64,000 nucleotides of DNA from Clostridiales bacterium UBA1738 (GTDB lineage Bacteria; Bacillota; Clostridia; UBA1381): contig DCIA01000003.1 of NCBI GenBank assembly GCA_002315735.1, positions 1 to 64,000 of the forward strand, in the 5' to 3' direction. Both the position numbers and the translations under genes were made by a program. Positions 34,249 to 43,515 of this stretch are shown piece by piece. How positions within the stretch are numbered: position 1 is the stretch's first letter; each line of letters opens with the position of its first letter. The notes beneath the pieces were generated by a model, which was given only the letters and a program-made list of their open reading frames with translations, was not told where the DNA came from and did not search any database.

Positions 34249-36123
34249 TTAATCTTTATAAATTGCACCGAACTTACAAGCAGCTTGACAAGCTCCGCAC
34301 TTAACACACTTAGTTTGGTCTATAACAAATGGTGACTTAATTTCGCCGGAGATAGCACCAGCCGGACATTGTCTTGAACATAAGCTACAACCTTTACACT
34401 TATCAGGATCAATCTTGTATTGTGCCAAAGACTTACATACATGAGCCGGACACTTCTTATCTTGAACGTGAGCAATATATTCATCTCTAAAATAACGAAG
34501 AGTTGATAGAACAGGGTTTGGAGCAGTTTGTCCAAGACCACAAAGTGCAGAAGACTTGATTGCATAGCAAAGTTCTTCAAGTTTATCAATATCTTCCATT
34601 GTTCCTTTACCATCAGTAATCTTTGTTAAGATTTCCAAAAGTCTCTTTGTACCGATTCTACATGGAGCACACTTACCACATGATTCATCAACAGTAAATT
34701 CTAAGAAGAATTTAGCGATATCAACCATACAGTTGTCTTCGTCCATAACGATAAGTCCGCCTGAACCCATCATTGAACCGATTGCGATTAGTGAGTCATA
34801 ATCGATTGCTGTATCGATTAGAGATGCAGGGATACATCCGCCTGAAGGACCGCCTGTTTGAGCAGCCTTAAACTTCTTGCCGTTTGGAATACCACCACCG
34901 ATATCTTCGATGATTTCACGAAGTGTTGTACCCATTGGGATTTCAACAAGACCTGTGTTGTGAATCTTACCGCCAAGAGCGAATACCTTTGTACCCTTTG
35001 ACTTTTCAGTACCCATTGATGCGAACCAATCAGCACCGTTTAAGATGATTTGGCAAATATTTGCGTAAGTTTCAACATTGTTAAGAAGTGTTGGCTTGCC
35101 CCATAGACCCTTGATAGCCGGGAATGGAGGACGAGGACGAGGTTCACCTCTCTTACCTTCGATAGAAGTAAGAAGTGCTGTTTCTTCACCACAAACGAAA
35201 GCACCTGCACCAAGACGAATGTCAAGGTCAAAGTTAAAGCCTGTGCCGAAGATATCCTTTCCTAATAGTCCGTATTCTCTTGCTTGATTTATAGCAATTC
35301 TAAGTCTGTCAACAGCGATTGGGTATTCAGCTCTGATATAGATATAACCTTGGTCAGCACCTATTGCATAGCCTGCGATAGCCATAGCTTCGATAACTGT
35401 ATGAGGGTCACCTTCCAAAACTGAACGGTCCATGAATGCACCCGGGTCACCTTCGTCGGCGTTACAGCAAACATACTTTTGATCGCCTTGTGCGTCATGA
35501 GTAAATTGCCATTTCATACCTGTTGGGAATCCGCCGCCGCCACGGCCACGAAGGCCTGAATCTTTAATAATTTTGATAACGTCTTCAGGTGACATTTCTT
35601 TAAGAACTTTGCCTAAAGCCTTGTAACCGTCAAGAGCGATATATTCTTCGATATTTTCAGGGTTAATAACACCACAGTTACGAAGTGCAACACGGTGTTG
35701 TTTTGCATAGAATGTAGTTTCATTAAGTGACTTAATACCGTTATCAGTAACAGTTTCATCGTAAAGAAGTCTTGTAACAACGTTACCCTTTACCAAGTGT
35801 TCTTCAACGATTTCTTTAACATCTTCTGCTTTAACTCTGCTGTAGAAAGCACCTTCCGGATAAACAACTACGACAGGGCCTAATGCACAAAGACCGAAAC
35901 AACCTGTTTGAACAAGTTGAACTTCATTTTCAAGACCATTTTCAGCAATGTATTTTTTGAATTCTTCTTGTAAAGTTACAGAACCTGATGATGTACAACC
36001 TGTACCACCACAAACTAAAACTTGGGCTCTGTAAGAACCTTTAGCTCCGTCATTTCCTTTACGAAGATTTACATTTGCAAAAGCATTATCACGAATTTGT
36101 TGTAATTCTTCCAAGCTTTTCAT
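34249..36123 (-). CDS. hydB: NADH-binding hydrogenase subunit HydB (NuoF-like)
   Basis: A 624-residue flavin subunit that binds NAD(H) and links it to the hydrogenase. An N-terminal thioredoxin-like [2Fe-2S] domain has CGGTGCTSSGS and GCFGLCALGP. The FMN/NADH core has RGRGGGGFPTGMKW and GAGAFVCGEETAL. A [4Fe-4S] site is ESCGKCAPCRIGTKR. Two C-terminal ferredoxin motifs are CKGCSLCSRQCP and CVKCGACQAACK. This architecture is that of bifurcating HydB rather than plain NuoF. The start follows TAGGAGGAAAACTT. Confidence 0.95.
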   Translation of the reverse strand: MKSLEELQQIRDNAFANVNLRKGNDGAKGSYRAQVLVCGGTGCTSSGSVTLQEEFKKYIAENGLENEVQLVQTGCFGLCALGPVVVVYPEGAFYSRVKAEDVKEIVEEHLVKGNVVTRLLYDETVTDNGIKSLNETTFYAKQHRVALRNCGVINPENIEEYIALDGYKALGKVLKEMSPEDVIKIIKDSGLRGRGGGGFPTGMKWQFTHDAQGDQKYVCCNADEGDPGAFMDRSVLEGDPHTVIEAMAIAGYAIGADQGYIYIRAEYPIAVDRLRIAINQAREYGLLGKDIFGTGFNFDLDIRLGAGAFVCGEETALLTSIEGKRGEPRPRPPFPAIKGLWGKPTLLNNVETYANICQIILNGADWFASMGTEKSKGTKVFALGGKIHNTGLVEIPMGTTLREIIEDIGGGIPNGKKFKAAQTGGPSGGCIPASLIDTAIDYDSLIAIGSMMGSGGLIVMDEDNCMVDIAKFFLEFTVDESCGKCAPCRIGTKRLLEILTKITDGKGTMEDIDKLEELCYAIKSSALCGLGQTAPNPVLSTLRYFRDEYIAHVQDKKCPAHVCKSLAQYKIDPDKCKGCSLCSRQCPAGAISGEIKSPFVIDQTKCVKCGACQAACKFGAIYKD

Positions 36124-36294
36124 AAGTTTTCCTCCTAAAATTATAGATCATATTTGATTATCATTTTAACAAATGATATTAATTTATATATATCAAAGTA
36201 AACGCTTTGTCTATGTATAAATCACAATCGTTTTCGGCAAATTTGAGTTTGCCAAGGCACGACATAAGCGCTTTTTTAAGTAAGACTAAAAAAA

Positions 36295-36789
36295 TTAGTC
36301 TTGATATTTAGCAAAAATATCGTCCAAATCTGCCGGAGTTAATCTGCCGTAAACAGCATCATTAACTGTCAAAACCGGAGCCAAACCGCAAGCACCGATA
36401 CAACGAGTTGCACTAAGAGAGAATTTTCCGTCAGCAGTACATTCGCCAACACCGATACCTAAACGTTCTTGAATCTTTTCGATAAGAACACCTGAGCCCT
36501 TAACGTAGCAAGCTGTACCAAGACATACAGCAACTTCGTACTTACCCTTTGGATATAGCGAGAATTGTGTGTAGAAAGTAACAATTCCGTAGATTTCAGC
36601 AAGAGGAACATTAAGTCCGTCTGAAATCATTTTTTGAACTTCAATCGGCAGATATCCGTAAACATCTTGTGCTTCATGAAGAACAGGGATTGTAGCACCG
36701 GCCTCGCCTTTGTGTTTTGCGATTATTTCTTGTAGTTTTGCTTCTTGTTCTTTTGTACCGTTAAATGGTACACTGATTGGATTGCTCAT
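36295..36789 (-). CDS. hydC: Hydrogenase [2Fe-2S] subunit HydC (NuoE-like)
   Basis: A 164-residue thioredoxin-fold iron-sulfur subunit. The four ligands appear in CLGTACYVKG and CIGACGLAPVLTVND. The helical N-terminal part has VLHEAQDVYGYLPIEVQKMIS. The ATG at 36789 follows AAGGAGGATACAA; a longer frame begins before that site. It is the first gene of hydC-hydB-hydA. The 170-nt gap before hydB contains a small GGCAAA/TTTGCC hairpin (about 36236-36253) but no gene. Confidence 0.94.
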   Translation of the reverse strand: MSNPISVPFNGTKEQEAKLQEIIAKHKGEAGATIPVLHEAQDVYGYLPIEVQKMISDGLNVPLAEIYGIVTFYTQFSLYPKGKYEVAVCLGTACYVKGSGVLIEKIQERLGIGVGECTADGKFSLSATRCIGACGLAPVLTVNDAVYGRLTPADLDDIFAKYQD

Positions 36790-36935
36790 TTGTATCCTCC
36801 TTATCATATTACAAAAAAGTACAGATTAATTATAACACAAAGTTTTACAAAATGCTACCCTATAAATAAAAAAGTAACAAATTTCTAATAATTGTTAGAA
36901 AATTAACAAAAAATAATGCTCTTATTAAGCAAAAT

Positions 36936-36970
36936 GACCGAAAGATGCTTGTATTTAAGCATCTTCGGTC
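36936..36970 (-). terminator. Terminator overlapping the end of rmuC
   Basis: GACCGAAAGATGCTT (36936-36950) pairs with 36957-36970 with one bulged base. On the minus strand it overlaps the last rmuC codons and is followed by ATTTTG. The T run is short, so strength is uncertain. Confidence 0.6.
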
Positions 36971-38199
36971 AAAAAAGTATCTGTATTTTCTCCATTTAGA
37001 CTCTCTACGTCCTTTAATTTTTTTTGGATTGCACGAGTTCTTACACCGACTAGTTTGTCAAGTTCTTTGTTTGCCTGTTCAAGCCTTGACTGCGTTGCCT
37101 CTAAAACTGTTCCGAATTTATCAAATTCTGTCTTTACAGAGGATAGGATATTCCAAACCTCAACACTTCTTTTTTGGATTGCCAAGGTCTTAAAGCCCAT
37201 TTGCAAGGAATTTAACAGTGCCGCCATTGTGCTTGGGCCTGCAATGTTGACTTTATATGTATTTTGCAAGGTTTCAACCATTCCCTGATTTACAACCTCT
37301 GCATAAAGCCCCTCAAACGGCAAAAACATTATTGCAAAATCTGTTGTGTATGGTGGTTCTATATATTTATCGTGGATATCCTTTGCAAAAAGTTTGATTC
37401 GTGAAAGCAGAGTATTCATAGCCGTTTTAATTTGCTCTTGCTCCCCTGTTTCGTATGCAGATTGAAGTTCATAAAAGGCATCTCCCGGAAATTTTGAGTC
37501 AATCGGTAGATAAACAAAGCCGTTCTCGTTTGGCATTTTTACTGCAAATTCAACAGGGTTACGGCTTCCCGGAACAGTAACAACATTTTCGTCGAATTGT
37601 TCGGGGGATAAAATCTCTTTTAAAATTGCTCCGAGTTGAATTTCGCCTAAAATACCTCTTGTTTTAACATTTGACAATACTTTTTTTAGGTCACCGACGC
37701 CAACTGCCAGATTTTGCATTTCGCCAAGACCTTTATAAACCTGCTCTAATCGCTCGCTTACCATTTTGAAAGACTTTGACATATTTTCTTCCAGTGTTTT
37801 TTGGAGTTTTTCATCAACAGTCTTTCGCATATCTTCAAGTTTTTTTGCGTTATCGTCTTGCATCTTTAAAAGGCTTTTGGTCATTGTTTCTCGCATCTGG
37901 TCAAGCTTTTGCTCATTATTTTGCTCAAAAGTTTTAAAACGCTCTTCCATTTGCGAAAGACTTCCGACAACCGCCTTATTCATTTCGGACTGCTTTTCGG
38001 TAATATTTTTATCAATCTCCAAAAACTTTTTTGATTGATATTCGTCGGTATTCTTTTGGTTTTGCGATATCGTATCACCAAGAATTTTTATGGTTTCTAA
38101 AATTCTTCCGTCACCGGAAGGCTCATTTTTCCTAAATAGTAATATTGCCAAAAGAATAATCGAAAGAATAATTAAAATAATTAGTAAAATATCGGTCAT
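36955..38199 (-). CDS. rmuC: DNA recombination protein RmuC
   Basis: A 414-residue RmuC-family protein, a putative nuclease that limits inversions at short inverted repeats. It has one N-terminal membrane helix (about residues 4-22), a long coiled coil (about 40-160) and the RmuC core with NVKTRGILGEIQLGAIL, PIDSKFPGDAFYEL and FAIMFLPFEGLYAEV. The domain order and length are standard. AAGGAGC precedes the ATG. It lies 13 nt after nif3 in the same direction. Confidence 0.92.
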   Translation of the reverse strand: MTDILLIILIILSIILLAILLFRKNEPSGDGRILETIKILGDTISQNQKNTDEYQSKKFLEIDKNITEKQSEMNKAVVGSLSQMEERFKTFEQNNEQKLDQMRETMTKSLLKMQDDNAKKLEDMRKTVDEKLQKTLEENMSKSFKMVSERLEQVYKGLGEMQNLAVGVGDLKKVLSNVKTRGILGEIQLGAILKEILSPEQFDENVVTVPGSRNPVEFAVKMPNENGFVYLPIDSKFPGDAFYELQSAYETGEQEQIKTAMNTLLSRIKLFAKDIHDKYIEPPYTTDFAIMFLPFEGLYAEVVNQGMVETLQNTYKVNIAGPSTMAALLNSLQMGFKTLAIQKRSVEVWNILSSVKTEFDKFGTVLEATQSRLEQANKELDKLVGVRTRAIQKKLKDVESLNGENTDTFLTEDA

Positions 38200-38212
38200 A
38201 AATTTTGCTCCT

Positions 38213-38971
38213 TTATTTTATTTTAAAAATATCTGTATTTTTGGATTTTATTAGTTCTAAATCTGTATTTTTTAAGATGTTTTCAAAAATATCTATGACA
38301 ATTATTTCTGTTGGGAAATGCCCTGCATCTATTATTGAAATGCCCGATTCTGTTAAGTTTATCATATCGTGATATTTCATATCGGCAGTTATCATAACAT
38401 CTGCGCCCTTATCTATTGCGACAGGAATAGAATCGGAGCAAGCTCCCGAGCCTATTGCAACTCGTGAAATTTTGGCGTCATCACTACCACTGCATCTAAC
38501 AAATGGGGTTTTGAGATTTTTCTTAGTAACCTTAATAAATTCAGAAAAAGTTAAAGGGTTTTTTAGGTTTCCGATTCTTCCAAGTCCGGTATCTTCAAGA
38601 TTTTCCACATCAGTAAGATCAAAAAGTTTTGCAAGTTTTGCATTTATGCCGTTTTTACCCACATCGCAATTTGTATGAGCGGCATAAACTGCAATATTAT
38701 TTGACATTAGAGATAACAAAACTTTTCCCTCTATGGTATCGCTTGTGATTTTTTTTGTTCCGCCAAACAAAATTGGGTGGTGTGAAATTATAAGGTCAAC
38801 GCCGTTTTCTATCGCTTCTGTCGCTGTGTTATAGCAGACATCAAGAGTTATTAAAACTTTTTTTACTTCCTTTTCCCTATCTCCTAACAATAGCCCGACA
38901 TTGTCCCACTCGTATGCATCGGATAGGGGGAATTCCTTTTCTATTAAGGTTGCAATTTCAAATAATTTCAT
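38213..38971 (-). CDS. Nif3-like dinuclear metal-center protein
   Basis: A 252-residue NIF3/YqfO-family protein. Metal-binding motifs DLIISHHPILFGG, YAAHTNCDVGKNG and the C-terminal DAGHFPTE are visible. Bacillus YqfO carries an inserted domain that is absent here, so this is the short form. The family is annotated as GTP cyclohydrolase 1 type 2, but a physiological role is not settled. The ATG overlaps the trmK stop by 4 nt, a conserved trmK-yqfO pairing in Firmicutes. Confidence 0.9.
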   Translation of the reverse strand: MKLFEIATLIEKEFPLSDAYEWDNVGLLLGDREKEVKKVLITLDVCYNTATEAIENGVDLIISHHPILFGGTKKITSDTIEGKVLLSLMSNNIAVYAAHTNCDVGKNGINAKLAKLFDLTDVENLEDTGLGRIGNLKNPLTFSEFIKVTKKNLKTPFVRCSGSDDAKISRVAIGSGACSDSIPVAIDKGADVMITADMKYHDMINLTESGISIIDAGHFPTEIIVIDIFENILKNTDLELIKSKNTDIFKIK

Positions 38972-39630
38972 ATCTTTTCCTCCAAACTTTTGGCTTTATC
39001 AAGCAGTAATTTTGCCTTTTCGATTTCTAAAATATCCGTATTTGTGCCTTTTGAAAGACCGTCGTAACACTTTTTAAATTCTCTGATTTTCTTTTGCAAT
39101 AAATCTGAAAATAGTGGGTGAGTATATAGCGACTTTGGAAGATGCAAGAAAAATTCATCTTCCGGAACTTTCATATTCCCTTTTTCGCAGATTATCAAAT
39201 TATATATCTTAAACCCCTCTTTTGCAAGGTCTTCTTTTATGATAGTAAATCCGTTTTCGATCAAAAATTTTCTAAGCTCTTTTTGCGAATTCATAGGTTG
39301 TAATAATAGTCTTGCAGAAAGTGCCTTTTCAAAATCGGCAGAAATAATCTTTTCAATCAGTTCCCCACCCATTCCGGCAATTATTATCTCATCGGCATCT
39401 CCAATATTTAGTGGTGCAAGACCACTTCCTAATCTTAACTCAATATTTTGATTGTTTTTTATAACATTTTTTTCGGCATTTTTAAGCGGACCAATGTTCA
39501 CATCGGTTGCAATAACCTGTTTTCCCATCTTCGCAAGTTCAATCGGGAGATATGCATGGTCAGTTCCGATGTCAGCAATCTTGCCTTTTTCTATATTTTC
39601 CAATATCATATTTAATCTTGGAGTAAGCAT
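38968..39630 (-). CDS. trmK: tRNA (adenine22-N1)-methyltransferase TrmK
   Basis: A 220-residue SAM-dependent methyltransferase of the TrmK/YqfN family, which methylates A22 in tRNA. It has MLTPRLNMILENI, the SAM-binding IADIGTDHAYLPI, the ATDVNIGPL acidic loop and DEIIIAGMGGELI. The ATG at 39630 follows AGGAAAGGAATATT. It precedes nif3 as usual, though the flanking sigA seen in Bacillus is missing here. Confidence 0.92.
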   Translation of the reverse strand: MLTPRLNMILENIEKGKIADIGTDHAYLPIELAKMGKQVIATDVNIGPLKNAEKNVIKNNQNIELRLGSGLAPLNIGDADEIIIAGMGGELIEKIISADFEKALSARLLLQPMNSQKELRKFLIENGFTIIKEDLAKEGFKIYNLIICEKGNMKVPEDEFFLHLPKSLYTHPLFSDLLQKKIREFKKCYDGLSKGTNTDILEIEKAKLLLDKAKSLEEKI

Positions 39631-39669
39631 AATATTCCTTTCCTGCATAATTATTTATTTATACAACAT

Positions 39670-39959
39670 TTTTCCACAGGCGTGGATAACTTCTGTAAAC
39701 CCCATAAAGCCAATAAATATGCGATTTTGAAAAATTCTATCAATCAAAATCCTACAAAAATCCATAAAATTTTACATAAAAAGTGGAATAACTATAATAA
39801 TAATTTGTAAACCAACGCAATTTTTCCAAATTACCGAAATAAGCCACTTTTTACCCACGATTTTGCAGTGAATAAGATGTGGATAAAGTGGATAACTCAG
39901 CAAAATCGGTTAAAACAGGGCAATTTATCAATGTTATTTACTTTTTTTGGTGTGGATAA
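39670..39959. other. Cluster of DnaA boxes upstream of trmK
   Basis: The 436-bp gap between trmK and serS contains two perfect DnaA boxes, TGTGGATAA at 39878-39886 and 39951-39959. One-mismatch boxes occur at 39670-39678 (TTTTCCACA), 39681-39689 (CGTGGATAA) and 39887-39895 (AGTGGATAA). A weaker TTACCCACG lies at 39851. The rest is AT-rich with no gene. It could be an accessory origin part, a DnaA-titration site or a DnaA-controlled promoter for trmK. Confidence 0.65.
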
Positions 39960-40034
39960 TAATATTCATTGGTTTACATAATAATTTGCATATTTTTTGT
40001 GAAAAATTAAACGATTTAGTAATATTTAAAAAAA

Positions 40035-40060
40035 CAGAACGAAGCAGTTGCTCCGTTCTG
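40035..40060 (-). terminator. Terminator of serS
   Basis: CAGAACG (40035-40041) pairs with CGTTCTG (40054-40060), with extra pairs inside. On the minus strand it is followed by a run of seven T. Confidence 0.82.
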
Positions 40061-40066
40061 AATCAA

Positions 40067-41335
40067 TTATTTCTTAATAATATCAGTACCCATATATTGA
40101 ACAAGAGCTTCCGGAACGGTAACTGTACCATCTGCGTTTTGATAATTTTCCAAAATTGCAGCAACTGTTCTTCCGACTGCAAGACCTGAACCGTTTAGTG
40201 TATGAACAAATTGAGCTTTGTCTTTGGGAGTCTTCTTAAAGCGAATGTTTGCACGGCGTGCTTGGTAATCTTCAAAGTTTGAGCAAGAAGAAATTTCAAC
40301 ATATCTTCCGTAACTTGGCATCCAAACTTCTATGTCGTATGTGCAAGCTGATGAGAAACCTAAGTCGCCTGTTGATAGACAAACTACTCTGTAAGGAATG
40401 TTTAGACCTTGTAATAGTCTTTCTGCATCATTTGTAAGTGATTCTAACTCTTCATATGATTTTTCAGGATCGGCAAATTTGACAAGTTCTACCTTATTAA
40501 ATTGGTGTTGTCTTATAAGACCTCTCGTGTCACGACCTGCTGAGCCTGCTTCTGCTCTAAAACATGCTGAATATGCACAGTATTTAACGGGAAGTTTTGT
40601 GCCGTCTAAGATTTCGTCACGGTGTAGGTTTGTAACAGGAACTTCGGCTGTGGGGATTAGGAAATATCCGTTATTTGTTACTTTAAATGCATCTTCTTCG
40701 AATTTTGGAAGTTGACCTGTGCCGGTCATTGATGCTCTATTTACCATATATGGAGGTAATATTTCTGTGTATCCGTTGTCTGTGTGTGTGTTTAAGAAGT
40801 ATTGAATTACGGCTCTTTCAAGTCTTGCGCCAAGTCCTTTATAAACTGTAAATCTTGTTCCTGAAATTTTGGCACCTCTGTCAAAATCAAGAATATCAAG
40901 GTCTGTTCCTATATCCCAGTGTGCCTTTGCTTCAAAATCAAATTCTCTTGGTGTTGACCAACGACGGACTTCAATATTTTCACTATCGTCAGTTCCTATA
41001 GGTGATTTTGCTGATGGAATATTTGGGATACGAAGCATAAAGTTTCTTAATTCTTCGTCAATGCCCGAAACTTCTGTGTCAAGTTCTTTAATTTCATCAG
41101 AAAGTTTTTTCATTTCTGCAAAAACTTGTGTTGTGTCCTCTCCTGCCTTCTTCATTGCAGGAACTTTCTTTGAAATTTCGTTTTGAGTTGCCTTCATTTG
41201 CTCAACTTTTGCTAAAAGTTCACGGCGCTTTGTGTCAAGTTCAATAGCCGGGCTTATGTCTAAATCATTATTACGATTTTTTAGCGCCTCTCTTATTTTT
41301 TCCGGTTCGGTTCTTAAAACTTTAATGTCTAACAT
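40067..41335 (-). CDS. serS: Seryl-tRNA synthetase
   Basis: A 422-residue class II synthetase charging tRNA-Ser. The N-terminal coiled-coil arm (about residues 30-100) is clear. Class II motifs include motif 2 FRAEAGSAGRDTRGLIRQHQFNKVE and motif 3 LNGSGLAVGRTVAAILENYQ. The ATG at 41335 follows GGAGAAATATAAA. The 31-nt upstream gap is too short for a T-box. It is the last gene of the parA-parB unit direction, before a terminator. Confidence 0.97.
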   Translation of the reverse strand: MLDIKVLRTEPEKIREALKNRNNDLDISPAIELDTKRRELLAKVEQMKATQNEISKKVPAMKKAGEDTTQVFAEMKKLSDEIKELDTEVSGIDEELRNFMLRIPNIPSAKSPIGTDDSENIEVRRWSTPREFDFEAKAHWDIGTDLDILDFDRGAKISGTRFTVYKGLGARLERAVIQYFLNTHTDNGYTEILPPYMVNRASMTGTGQLPKFEEDAFKVTNNGYFLIPTAEVPVTNLHRDEILDGTKLPVKYCAYSACFRAEAGSAGRDTRGLIRQHQFNKVELVKFADPEKSYEELESLTNDAERLLQGLNIPYRVVCLSTGDLGFSSACTYDIEVWMPSYGRYVEISSCSNFEDYQARRANIRFKKTPKDKAQFVHTLNGSGLAVGRTVAAILENYQNADGTVTVPEALVQYMGTDIIKK

Positions 41336-41366
41336 TTTATATTTCTCCATTCTGCCTTCTGGCTTG

Positions 41367-41804
41367 TTATTCTGATTTTTTTACCAGTAAATCATAGTAA
41401 TCTTTTTGTGAAGTTGTTAAATCTTCTGTATAAATATTTTTAAGCAGTGTTCTTGCTGCTGATTTGTTACCACTTAAAATTTTCTGCGCAATCGTTGATA
41501 ATAATTTGTAGTTTTCAAGTTCTTTTTTTGTAAGTTCATTTTCTTCTTTTAAGGTTATGTTTTCCTCTTCAAGAGAAGTTTTAGAATCTTTTAACGCTTT
41601 GTTAAGTTCAACTAACTGCATATTTTCTTCACTTACCTGCGCTGCCTTATTAGATAATGAAACTTTTTCTTCTTCATCTTTTGTGATTTTTGACTGGTCT
41701 AGGTGAGTTTGGGCGAAGAAGGAAACAATAATCATTACTATTGCTACAATAAATATCAGCGAAGTGTACATAACTAGTGATTTGTCGTTTTCTTTCTTTT
41801 CCAT
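41367..41804 (-). CDS. Membrane-anchored coiled-coil protein of unknown function
   Basis: A 145-residue protein with one N-terminal membrane helix (about residues 12-30, YTSLIFIVAIVMIIVSFFA) and a long heptad-rich coiled coil (about 40-100). A short C-terminal helical region has QKDYYDLLVKKSE. The topology resembles small division or chromosome-linked scaffold proteins, but I recognise no family. It starts 2 nt after parB with GGAGG as ribosome site, so it is coupled to parAB, which may hint at a role in segregation or division. Confidence 0.72.
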   Translation of the reverse strand: MEKKENDKSLVMYTSLIFIVAIVMIIVSFFAQTHLDQSKITKDEEEKVSLSNKAAQVSEENMQLVELNKALKDSKTSLEEENITLKEENELTKKELENYKLLSTIAQKILSGNKSAARTLLKNIYTEDLTTSQKDYYDLLVKKSE

Positions 41805-41806
41805 AG

Positions 41807-42652
41807 TTACCTCCGTTCTATAAGGTCAAGCAGTCTTTCAAGGTCACGATTGCCATAATATTCGATGACAATTTTACCTTTTTTTTCTGTCCCCGAAAGC
41901 ACAACTTTTGTTCCCAACTGTTGACGAAGTCTTTCGGAAATGCGGTCCATTTCTATTTTATATGCAGAGGAAACCTTTGATTTTTCCTTGTTTTTAGGCG
42001 CTTTTGAGAGTTCTTTTGCCAAAATTTCTGCTTGACGAACGTTTAGTCCTTCCTCGATAATTCTGTTTACAAAAAATTCTCTCACAACACCTTCGGGAAG
42101 CGTCAAAGCACATCTTGCGTGACCTTCTGAAATCTTGCCTTCTAAAAGTTTAGATTTAGTGTCCCCGTCTAGTGAAATTAAGCGGACAGAGTTTGCAATA
42201 GCACTACGGCTTTTGCCTACAATTTGGCTAATTTCCTCTTGTGTTAGGCTGTATTCGTCCATTAAAGCAAGATAACCTTCTGCTTCTTCAATAGGATTTA
42301 AGTCCTCACGCTGAATATTTTCAACCAATGCAATTTTTTTGACTTCCAAGTCGTCATATTCACGGATAATAACAGGAATTGTCTTTAAACCTGCTTTTTT
42401 TGCTGCACGCCAACGCCTTTCTCCTGCTACTATTGTATAGCCAAGGCCTGATTTTGTCACAATTATTGGCTGAATTAAACCATGTTCCTTTATTGACTCT
42501 GATAAAGCGAGCAGTGCTTCTTCATCAAAGTTTTTTCTTGGCTGGTCCTTGTTTGGCATAACTTCGTTTAGGTTAACTTCGGTCACCCCAAGATTTTCGG
42601 TATCTTCCGCAAAAAGTGCGTCAAGTCCTTTTCCTAAGCCTTTTTTTGCCAT
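41807..42652 (-). CDS. parB: Chromosome partitioning protein ParB (Spo0J)
   Basis: A 281-residue parS-binding CTP-dependent clamp. It has MAKKGLGKGLDALF, the ParB/Srx nuclease-like domain with GERRWRAAKKAG (CTP-binding GERRxRA motif), ENIQREDLNPIEEA and an HTH SLTQEEISQIVGKSRSAIANSVR. The C-terminal dimerisation helix ends the protein. The ATG at 42652 follows GAGGAGTGATAAA, 4 nt after parA; the longer frame from 42730 overlaps parA and was rejected. Two parS sites are nearby. Confidence 0.95.
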   Translation of the reverse strand: MAKKGLGKGLDALFAEDTENLGVTEVNLNEVMPNKDQPRKNFDEEALLALSESIKEHGLIQPIIVTKSGLGYTIVAGERRWRAAKKAGLKTIPVIIREYDDLEVKKIALVENIQREDLNPIEEAEGYLALMDEYSLTQEEISQIVGKSRSAIANSVRLISLDGDTKSKLLEGKISEGHARCALTLPEGVVREFFVNRIIEEGLNVRQAEILAKELSKAPKNKEKSKVSSAYKIEMDRISERLRQQLGTKVVLSGTEKKGKIVIEYYGNRDLERLLDLIERR

Positions 42653-42656
42653 TTTA

Positions 42657-43424
42657 TCACTCCTCGTTATTGGTAATAATTTCTCGTGCCAAAGCAAAAT
42701 AACTTTCAGCACCTTTTGATGTAATGTCATATTTTATGATAGGTTGTCCGTGACTTGGAGCCTCAGAAAGTCTGACATTTCTAGGTATCAAAGTTTTAAA
42801 AACCTTATCATCAAAATGTGAGCGAACTTCATCTAATACTTGTCTTGATAGATTTGTTCTTTGGTCATACATAGTCCCTAATATTCCTTCTATTTCAAGG
42901 CTTTTATTAAGCGACTTTCTAATCGATTTTATTGAATTAATTAACTGTGATAGCCCCTCTAATGCGTAATATTCGCATTGAATCGGTATTAAAACGCTAT
43001 CTGCTGCTGTCATTATATTAATTGTAAGCATACCAAGTGCAGGTGGTGCATCAATAATTATAAAATCATAATCATCAATTATTGGTTTAAGAGTATTTTT
43101 TAAGTAATTTTCTCTGTCTTTTTCCGATGCCAACTCTATTTCGGCTGCCGAGAGTTCAGGTAACGACGGCAAAATCGACAAATTATTCATAGAAGTTTTG
43201 ACAATAGCAGATTTTGTCTTAGAATTGTCAGCAAGACAGTCATATATAGATAATTCCAGTTTGTCTTTTCTTATGCCTACGCCGGAAGTTGCGTTTCCTT
43301 GGGGGTCGCAGTCCACCAAAAGAACTTTTTTCTTCTTATAAGCAAGGCAAGCAGAAAGGTTTACGGATGTCGTGGTCTTACCGACTCCGCCTTTTTGATT
43401 GATTACGGCTATTATTTTCCCCAT
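42657..43424 (-). CDS. parA: Chromosome partitioning ATPase ParA (Soj)
   Basis: A 255-residue deviant-Walker ATPase that works with ParB in origin segregation and sporulation control. It begins MGKIIAVINQKGGVGKTTTSVNL with the signature Lys, then VDCDPQGNATSGVG and IIDAPPALGMLT. The ATG at 43424 follows TAGGAAGGTAAACTTT. A frame starting at 43502 reads through the parS site as protein and lacks support. parS is 61 nt upstream. Confidence 0.95.
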   Translation of the reverse strand: MGKIIAVINQKGGVGKTTTSVNLSACLAYKKKKVLLVDCDPQGNATSGVGIRKDKLELSIYDCLADNSKTKSAIVKTSMNNLSILPSLPELSAAEIELASEKDRENYLKNTLKPIIDDYDFIIIDAPPALGMLTINIMTAADSVLIPIQCEYYALEGLSQLINSIKSIRKSLNKSLEIEGILGTMYDQRTNLSRQVLDEVRSHFDDKVFKTLIPRNVRLSEAPSHGQPIIKYDITSKGAESYFALAREIITNNEE

Positions 43425-43485
43425 AAAGTTTACCTTCCTATTATATATTACTACTATATTATAGCACAAATTTTTAAAATGTAAA

Positions 43486-43501
43486 TGTTTCACGTGAAAC
43501 A
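43486..43501. other. parS: parS site 1
   Basis: TGTTTCACGTGAAACA is the exact 16-bp palindromic consensus bound by ParB. It lies in the divergent gap between parA and the ger operon. Confidence 0.95.
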
Positions 43502-43515
43502 TTTTAAAAAAATTT

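Noticed and set aside
41336..41366. T-box riboswitch before serS
   Set aside because: The gap to the previous gene is only 31 nt and has no T-box sequence.
43425..43502. N-terminal extension of ParA beginning MFHVKH
   Set aside because: Those residues are simply the translated parS site; the ATG at 43424 has a ribosome site and the conserved start.
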